Origin: CAYXDO01 sp964463485
GTDB lineage: Bacteria; Myxococcota; Kuafuiibacteriia; Kuafuiibacteriales; Kuafuiibacteriaceae
Length of the DNA stretch: 64,000 bases
Reading direction: 5' to 3'
Assembly: GCA_964463485.1 (NCBI GenBank)
Contig: CAYXDO010000001.1
Location: 62,001 to 126,000 of the forward strand
The notes below the pieces were generated by a model. The model did not search any database. It was not told the origin of the DNA and saw only the letters and a program-made list of their open reading frames with translations. Numbering within the stretch: the stretch's first letter is position 1; each line of letters begins with the position of its first letter. The translations under genes and the position numbers were made by a program. Positions 60,052-64,000 of this stretch are shown piece by piece.

Positions 60052-61430
60052 GAGACACCTCCGAGAATGACACGAGCGGAGGACTGAATCTCCGGGTCAG
60101 CGGGAAGAACTCCACCCATGTGGCGAAGGTGAGAGATCGAGACTTCGGTGATGCCGGCGTGGTGTAAGGCGAGCCGGAGCTCGTCCTCGAGCTGGCCGTA
60201 GCTGGCCTCCACGACGAGTATCCTCCGCGCGCGGCCCCGCTCGAGGACGCGCATGAGCTCGTCGATCGGGAACGGCCAGAGAGTTACAGGCTGAAAGAGC
60301 CCCACTCGCAAGCCATCAGCGCGGAGATGCTCCACGGCAGATTTGGCCATGCGGGCGGGAGTATTCGCCGCGAGCACGATGAGCTCGGCGTCCTCCAGCC
60401 GAAACCCACGGGCGCGCTGTTCGGCCGCCTCGATGGCTTCGTATTTCGTGCAAAGGTGCTCGTTGTGAGCCTCGAGCTCGGCCCAGTCCTGAAAAATGGA
60501 GCTGATCAAGTTGCCGCGATGGGCTCTGTCGCCCCAGACCGCCCAATCGGGCAACCCAGGTTCGACCATGTGGTCGGGAAGATTCACTCGACCGGTGATT
60601 TGGCCGAGGTACCCATCGGCGGCGACGACGACCGGGTTTCGGTAGCGAAAGCTGAGCTCCACGGCGTCGAAGGTGAGGTCGAGCATCTCCTGGGGGGAGC
60701 TCGGAGCGAGCACGATGGCGTGAGTATTACCGTGTCCGAGTCCTCGACACATGAGCTTGATGTCAGATTGCTCGGGCCCGATGTAGCCGAGGCCCGGGCC
60801 GGGGCGCATGACGTTCACGAAGACTCCGGGCACTTCGGAGCCGATCATGTACGAAATGCCTTCGAGCATGAGACTGAAACCTGGAGAGCTCGTGAAGGTG
60901 AGCGAAGAGAGTCCTGCCGCGCCGCAGCCGTACATGTGATTCACGGTCGCCACTTCGCTGCACGCCTGAAGAAAGACTCCGTTCAGCTTCGGTAGGAGCT
61001 TGGCAAGCAACTCTGCGCCTTCGGTGGAAGGCGTAATCGGATACCCAAACACGTGGCGACACCCGGCCAAGATGGCTCCGATGGCGGCGGCATGATTGCC
61101 TTTCAATACCATCGGCTCGAGCTCGGGGAGCTCGATGCGCTGGTCGGGCACGGAGGCGGGCCTCGGGGCCTTGGGCCTCGGACCGTAGAGGTCCTTTGGA
61201 TGGTCGAGCTCATACTCTTCGCGGACGAGCCCATAAGGCTCTGGGCAGGCCGTGACGCAGAGTCCGCAGTGATTGCAGAGGTCGGCGTCGATACTGATCG
61301 GAATCAACCCGCTCGACTGGTTGATCTCGGTGCCTGGGTGGATGGCGTGCTTTGGACACGCCTCGATACAACGTCCGCACCCTTTGCAGAGCTCCTCCGA
61401 GAGAATGACTTCCGCGTGAACCTTACTCAT
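60048..61430 (-). CDS. 2-oxoacid:ferredoxin oxidoreductase, fused delta (2[4Fe-4S]) and alpha subunits
   Basis: A 460-residue protein from the ATG at 61430, preceded by AAGGAGTAAGG, a strong ribosome site. The first ~75 residues are a ferredoxin with two clusters (CKGCGRCIEACPKHAI and CNHCGLCVTACPEP). The rest is the alpha subunit (KGNHAAAIGAILAGCRHVFG, PITPSTEGAELLAK, SSPGFSLMLEGISYMIG, GPGLGYIGPEQSDI). VorB-like enzymes have this arrangement as separate chains in many organisms. It would feed electrons to ferredoxin in low-potential or anaerobic metabolism. Confidence 0.9.
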   Translation of the reverse strand: MSKVHAEVILSEELCKGCGRCIEACPKHAIHPGTEINQSSGLIPISIDADLCNHCGLCVTACPEPYGLVREEYELDHPKDLYGPRPKAPRPASVPDQRIELPELEPMVLKGNHAAAIGAILAGCRHVFGYPITPSTEGAELLAKLLPKLNGVFLQACSEVATVNHMYGCGAAGLSSLTFTSSPGFSLMLEGISYMIGSEVPGVFVNVMRPGPGLGYIGPEQSDIKLMCRGLGHGNTHAIVLAPSSPQEMLDLTFDAVELSFRYRNPVVVAADGYLGQITGRVNLPDHMVEPGLPDWAVWGDRAHRGNLISSIFQDWAELEAHNEHLCTKYEAIEAAEQRARGFRLEDAELIVLAANTPARMAKSAVEHLRADGLRVGLFQPVTLWPFPIDELMRVLERGRARRILVVEASYGQLEDELRLALHHAGITEVSISHLRHMGGVLPADPEIQSSARVILGGVS

Positions 61431-61613
61431 CCTTACTCCTTGCCGGACCGGCGTCGCCGGACAGGGCGTGGCGATGGACCAGGCCCTTGGCGACGCTGAT
61501 GCTTGGCACGTGCCGAACCGGCGGCCGGCCGTGTTTCGGAGGCGACCGACATCCGTGCGTGCATCGATGGCGCGTCGGCATTTTCTGCGCAAGTTTGTTC
61601 CGGGCGCTCGAAG

Positions 61614-62408
61614 TCAGGGCCAGTCCGAAAGTGACTCAGGATCGAAGTACGCGAACGCGGCTGCCGCTCCGCGTGAGGCGTAAGACGCGAGAGCCTGTGG
61701 GTCTGACGCCCGCCCGGGAATGAAAGGGCGACCGCGAGCAGCAAGGCGAGCTCCCCGCTCGAGCTGCATCCAAGGCGGCTGTAGGCCGGCGCCGATGATG
61801 AGGTCGGCCATGCCGAGGGATTCGGGTGCGGACATGCCAGCGGCTTTGAGAGTCCGCCACAAATCCGTCACCGGAAAGTGAACCACTCGCCCGTCGGACC
61901 GAACGTAGAGCACGAACAGCGCTCGAGGCAGCAGAGGGATGACTTCGCGGACCTCCTCGAGGATACGAGGGCTGGTCGACGCGACGATCGCACGCGACTC
62001 GAACTTCGCGTCGCGGACGAGCTGTCCCATTCTTTCGAGCGCCTCCGACCTAGGGCCCCAGCCAGCTTTGACTTCGATGACCAGGTCGATGGGCGTAGGA
62101 CCCAATGTCGCCAAGAGTCGTCCAAACTCGGCGCACCCCAGACGCGTGGCGATGGTCGTGCTGAGTTGCTCCATGCCCGTCGGGCCGTGATGCACGTACA
62201 AGAAAGGGTTCGGTCCGCGGAGGTCCCACTTGAAGTCGCACTCTACGACATGGCGCAGCGGTCGCGACTCGAGCTCGTCGAGCTGTAGCCGAGCGAGTCG
62301 GCGCAATTGTCGCAAGTCGTTGCCGATCCGGTGCCAGATGGCCGAGAAGCTCCCCGAGCGGTCGGTGAGTCGAGACAAAAGAGGCCGTTCGAATTCGGGC
62401 AGAGTCAC
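61614..62408 (-). CDS. Putative phosphodiesterase-like TIM-barrel protein
   Basis: A 264-residue protein weakly resembling glycerophosphodiester phosphodiesterases: VVECDFKWDL (E-x-D), a His pair in FLYVHHGPTG, PIDLVIEVKAGWG and a C-terminal GLQPPWMQLERGARLAARGR. The usual HRG start motif is missing. It may be a distant member or have lost activity. Its start overlaps the end of the MBL gene upstream by 4 nt on the same strand, so the two are co-transcribed. No signal peptide. Confidence 0.5.
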   Translation of the reverse strand: MTLPEFERPLLSRLTDRSGSFSAIWHRIGNDLRQLRRLARLQLDELESRPLRHVVECDFKWDLRGPNPFLYVHHGPTGMEQLSTTIATRLGCAEFGRLLATLGPTPIDLVIEVKAGWGPRSEALERMGQLVRDAKFESRAIVASTSPRILEEVREVIPLLPRALFVLYVRSDGRVVHFPVTDLWRTLKAAGMSAPESLGMADLIIGAGLQPPWMQLERGARLAARGRPFIPGRASDPQALASYASRGAAAAFAYFDPESLSDWP

Positions 62409-63481
62409 GGAATGTCCCGCCCCCGCCCTTCCTCGAGGACCAAGAACTCGCGCTCGGAGACGCCGTGCTCCCGAAGAGCCCGGCGGAGATCGACGACGGG
62501 CTCTCGAAACCCATCATCGGCTTGCTTGAATGTGCCAAAGTGAATCGCAACGCTGGTCGCCGCTCTCAAGGCCTGGTGGGCCGCGACAGCCTCGAACGGG
62601 CCGATGTGAACCTGGGACATGAACCACCGCGGCCGATAGGCCCCGATCGGGAGTAGGGCCAATCGGAAGGGACCGAGTCGCCGACCGACCGCGGCAAAAT
62701 GCGGCCCGTCGCCCGTATCGCCCGGAAAATAGACTCTCGCGCCCGACGGACCCTCCACGACCCACCCCGACCACAACATCGTGTCGCTATCGAAGATCCC
62801 ACGCATCGAGAAATGGCGCGTGGGCACACTCGTGATTTTCAAGCCGCGAAAGTCGGCTTCGTCCCACCAGTCGAAGTCGCGCGCTCCGACGATGCCTTCG
62901 GAACGGAGGAACTCACGAGTCGCGAGGCCCGCGGCGATCGCCGGTCGATGGCCTTGCATGAGTCTTCGCAGCGTCGGGAGATCGAGGTGGTCGTAGTGGT
63001 TGTGGCTGAGCAGGACCAAATCCACGGGAGGGAGATCCTCGAAGCGGAGCCCGGGCGCCCGCCGTCGTGCCACCCCCAAATCAGGCGTGGGTCCGATTCG
63101 GTCGGACCATACCGGGTCGGTGAGAATGTTCCGACCATCGAGTTGAACGAGCACCGTGGCATGACCCACGAACGTGACTCGCAGCCGCCCGAGGTCGACA
63201 CGTCGAGGGGGCGGGGGGCCGGGAGTCGACTCGACCCACTCGGGCCACGGACCGGGATCTCGATCCAATGCCCAGGCGAGCGTCGAGAAGATACCCATCT
63301 CTCGTTCTGGATCGTTGACGAATCGAGTCCCGTCGAAATGGTCCGACCGCGGTCCGGCGTAAGGACGGGTCGAGAACATACACGCTGAGCCCCCGGTCGC
63401 GAGCGCAACGAGCAGCAATCGACGCGCACCCCTCCACGCCGGCTCGACATCCAAGCTCCTTCGTCGTACGCAAATCGACAT
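62405..63481 (-). CDS. MBL-fold metallo-hydrolase lipoprotein (UlaG/NAPE-PLD-like)
   Basis: A 358-residue protein with a signal sequence and lipobox (GGSAC, Cys34), so probably periplasmic or outer membrane. The MBL domain has RVTFVGHATVLVQLDGRNIL, VLLSHNHYDHLDLPTL (metal motif), VPTRHFSMRG, RVYFPGDTGDGPHF and SVAIHFGTFKQADD. NAPE-PLD-type enzymes hydrolyse N-acyl-phosphatidylethanolamine and similar members act on phospholipids. The ATG at 63481 shares CATG with the hemL start; a TTG nine codons in is an alternative. Confidence 0.83.
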   Translation of the reverse strand: MSICVRRRSLDVEPAWRGARRLLLVALATGGSACMFSTRPYAGPRSDHFDGTRFVNDPEREMGIFSTLAWALDRDPGPWPEWVESTPGPPPPRRVDLGRLRVTFVGHATVLVQLDGRNILTDPVWSDRIGPTPDLGVARRRAPGLRFEDLPPVDLVLLSHNHYDHLDLPTLRRLMQGHRPAIAAGLATREFLRSEGIVGARDFDWWDEADFRGLKITSVPTRHFSMRGIFDSDTMLWSGWVVEGPSGARVYFPGDTGDGPHFAAVGRRLGPFRLALLPIGAYRPRWFMSQVHIGPFEAVAAHQALRAATSVAIHFGTFKQADDGFREPVVDLRRALREHGVSEREFLVLEEGRGRDIP

Positions 63482-64000
63482 GACGAATCAACGCTCATCG
63501 GAGCTCTTCCAACGCGCACAAAAGGTCATTCCCGGAGGCGTGAACAGCCCGGTGCGAGCGTTTCGGGCAGTCGGCGGCGACCCTCGTTTCATCGCCAAGG
63601 GTCGTGGCGCTCGAATGTGGGACGTGGATGGCGCCGAGTACGTCGACTACGTTGGCTCGTGGGGACCCCTGATCCTCGGGCACGCGCACCCCTCCGTCGT
63701 AGAAGCGATCTCAGCGGCTGCGGCGAACGGCTCGAGCTACGGGGCTCCCACCGAAGGTGAGGTTCGGTTGGCAGAGCTGATTTGCTCCCGCGTACCGGGA
63801 GTGGAGCGAGTCCGACTCGTCAGCTCGGGGACCGAGGCGACGATGAGTGTGCTGCGAGTCGCGCGGGGGTTCACTGGGCGCGACGCGATCGTCAAGCTCG
63901 AGGGTTGCTATCACGGGCACGCGGACTATTTGTTGTCCAAGGCTGGCTCGGGAGTGGCCACGTTTGGGCTTCCCGACTCCCCGGGCGTGCCCGCCGATTT
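63480..64000 (+). CDS. hemL: Glutamate-1-semialdehyde 2,1-aminomutase (cut by window edge)
   Basis: The first 173 codons of HemL, a PLP enzyme making 5-aminolevulinate for haem. The start is typical: SSELFQRAQKVIPGGVNSPV, then GARMWDVDGAEYVDYVGSWG, GPLILGHAHPSVVEAI and SSGTEATMSVLRVARG. The gene runs off the right end. Its ATG lies in CATG shared with the divergent MBL gene, so the two promoters must lie inside each other's gene or one start is wrong. Confidence 0.95.
   Translation, partial: MTNQRSSELFQRAQKVIPGGVNSPVRAFRAVGGDPRFIAKGRGARMWDVDGAEYVDYVGSWGPLILGHAHPSVVEAISAAAANGSSYGAPTEGEVRLAELICSRVPGVERVRLVSSGTEATMSVLRVARGFTGRDAIVKLEGCYHGHADYLLSKAGSGVATFGLPDSPGVPAD

Overview
This 64 kb, very GC-rich window is almost solidly coding on both strands and looks like chromosome from a Myxococcota bacterium, probably of the Polyangia type. 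The lineage call rests on a MYXO-CTERM-type anchored protein with a Cys-rich repeat (53387-55435), many lipoproteins with D/A/P/S-rich low-complexity linkers after the lipobox, two Ser/Thr protein kinases, two sigma-54 activators and Gram-negative LPS genes. The exact taxon is inference. No rRNA, tRNA, CRISPR array, insertion sequence, prophage or conjugative gene was seen.

Layout. 1-3736 (minus) is an LPS/glycan operon: gmhB, gmhA, two glycosyltransferases and a methyltransferase. 3737-4524 holds no confident gene. 4525-7610 (minus) carries a DUF2064-type protein and two lipoproteins, one of them DUF3370-like. 7738-14774 has a pirin, a GAF/sigma-54 activator, an MBL hydrolase, plsX, a peptidoglycan-binding/transglycosylase-like protein, an LMW phosphatase and a thioesterase. 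14782-20085 has an acetate-transporter-type protein and a membrane operon (Ig-like lipoprotein, RDD-SpoIIM fusion, integral membrane protein, DUF4129/DUF4350-like fusion). 20203-23626 has a DGFE-motif hypothetical protein, a kinase, a nucleotidyltransferase and a VapBC pair. 23681-26820 is a GH31 lipoprotein with a partner lipoprotein, divergent from a kinase / cyclase-like / OmpA-FecR operon (26942-32088).

A DUF1521 protein with a GDPH self-cleavage motif (32243-33358) precedes a second LPS block (lpxK, a family 9 glycosyltransferase, split rfaE1/rfaE2). With gmhA and gmhB this gives a complete ADP-heptose route. Then follow asnS, a metallophosphoesterase, a histidine kinase and NtrC-type regulator separated by a Uma2-like gene, a large beta-propeller-like lipoprotein, a three-gene membrane operon behind a good sigma-54 promoter, and a four-gene operon of secreted proteins (49742-56730). 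The right end has a PD-(D/E)xK-like DGFE protein, a 1-Cys peroxiredoxin, a two-subunit 2-oxoacid:ferredoxin oxidoreductase, two hydrolase-like genes and the start of hemL.

The most interesting signal is a near-identical palindrome, TGGGAACTnnTTCCCA, 52-53 nt before the start codons of two otherwise dissimilar hypothetical genes (20203 and 56949). Both proteins carry a DGFE motif near the N-terminus and one has nuclease-like active-site spacing. I infer a small regulon, possibly of effectors. Nothing in the window identifies the regulator or any secretion machine.
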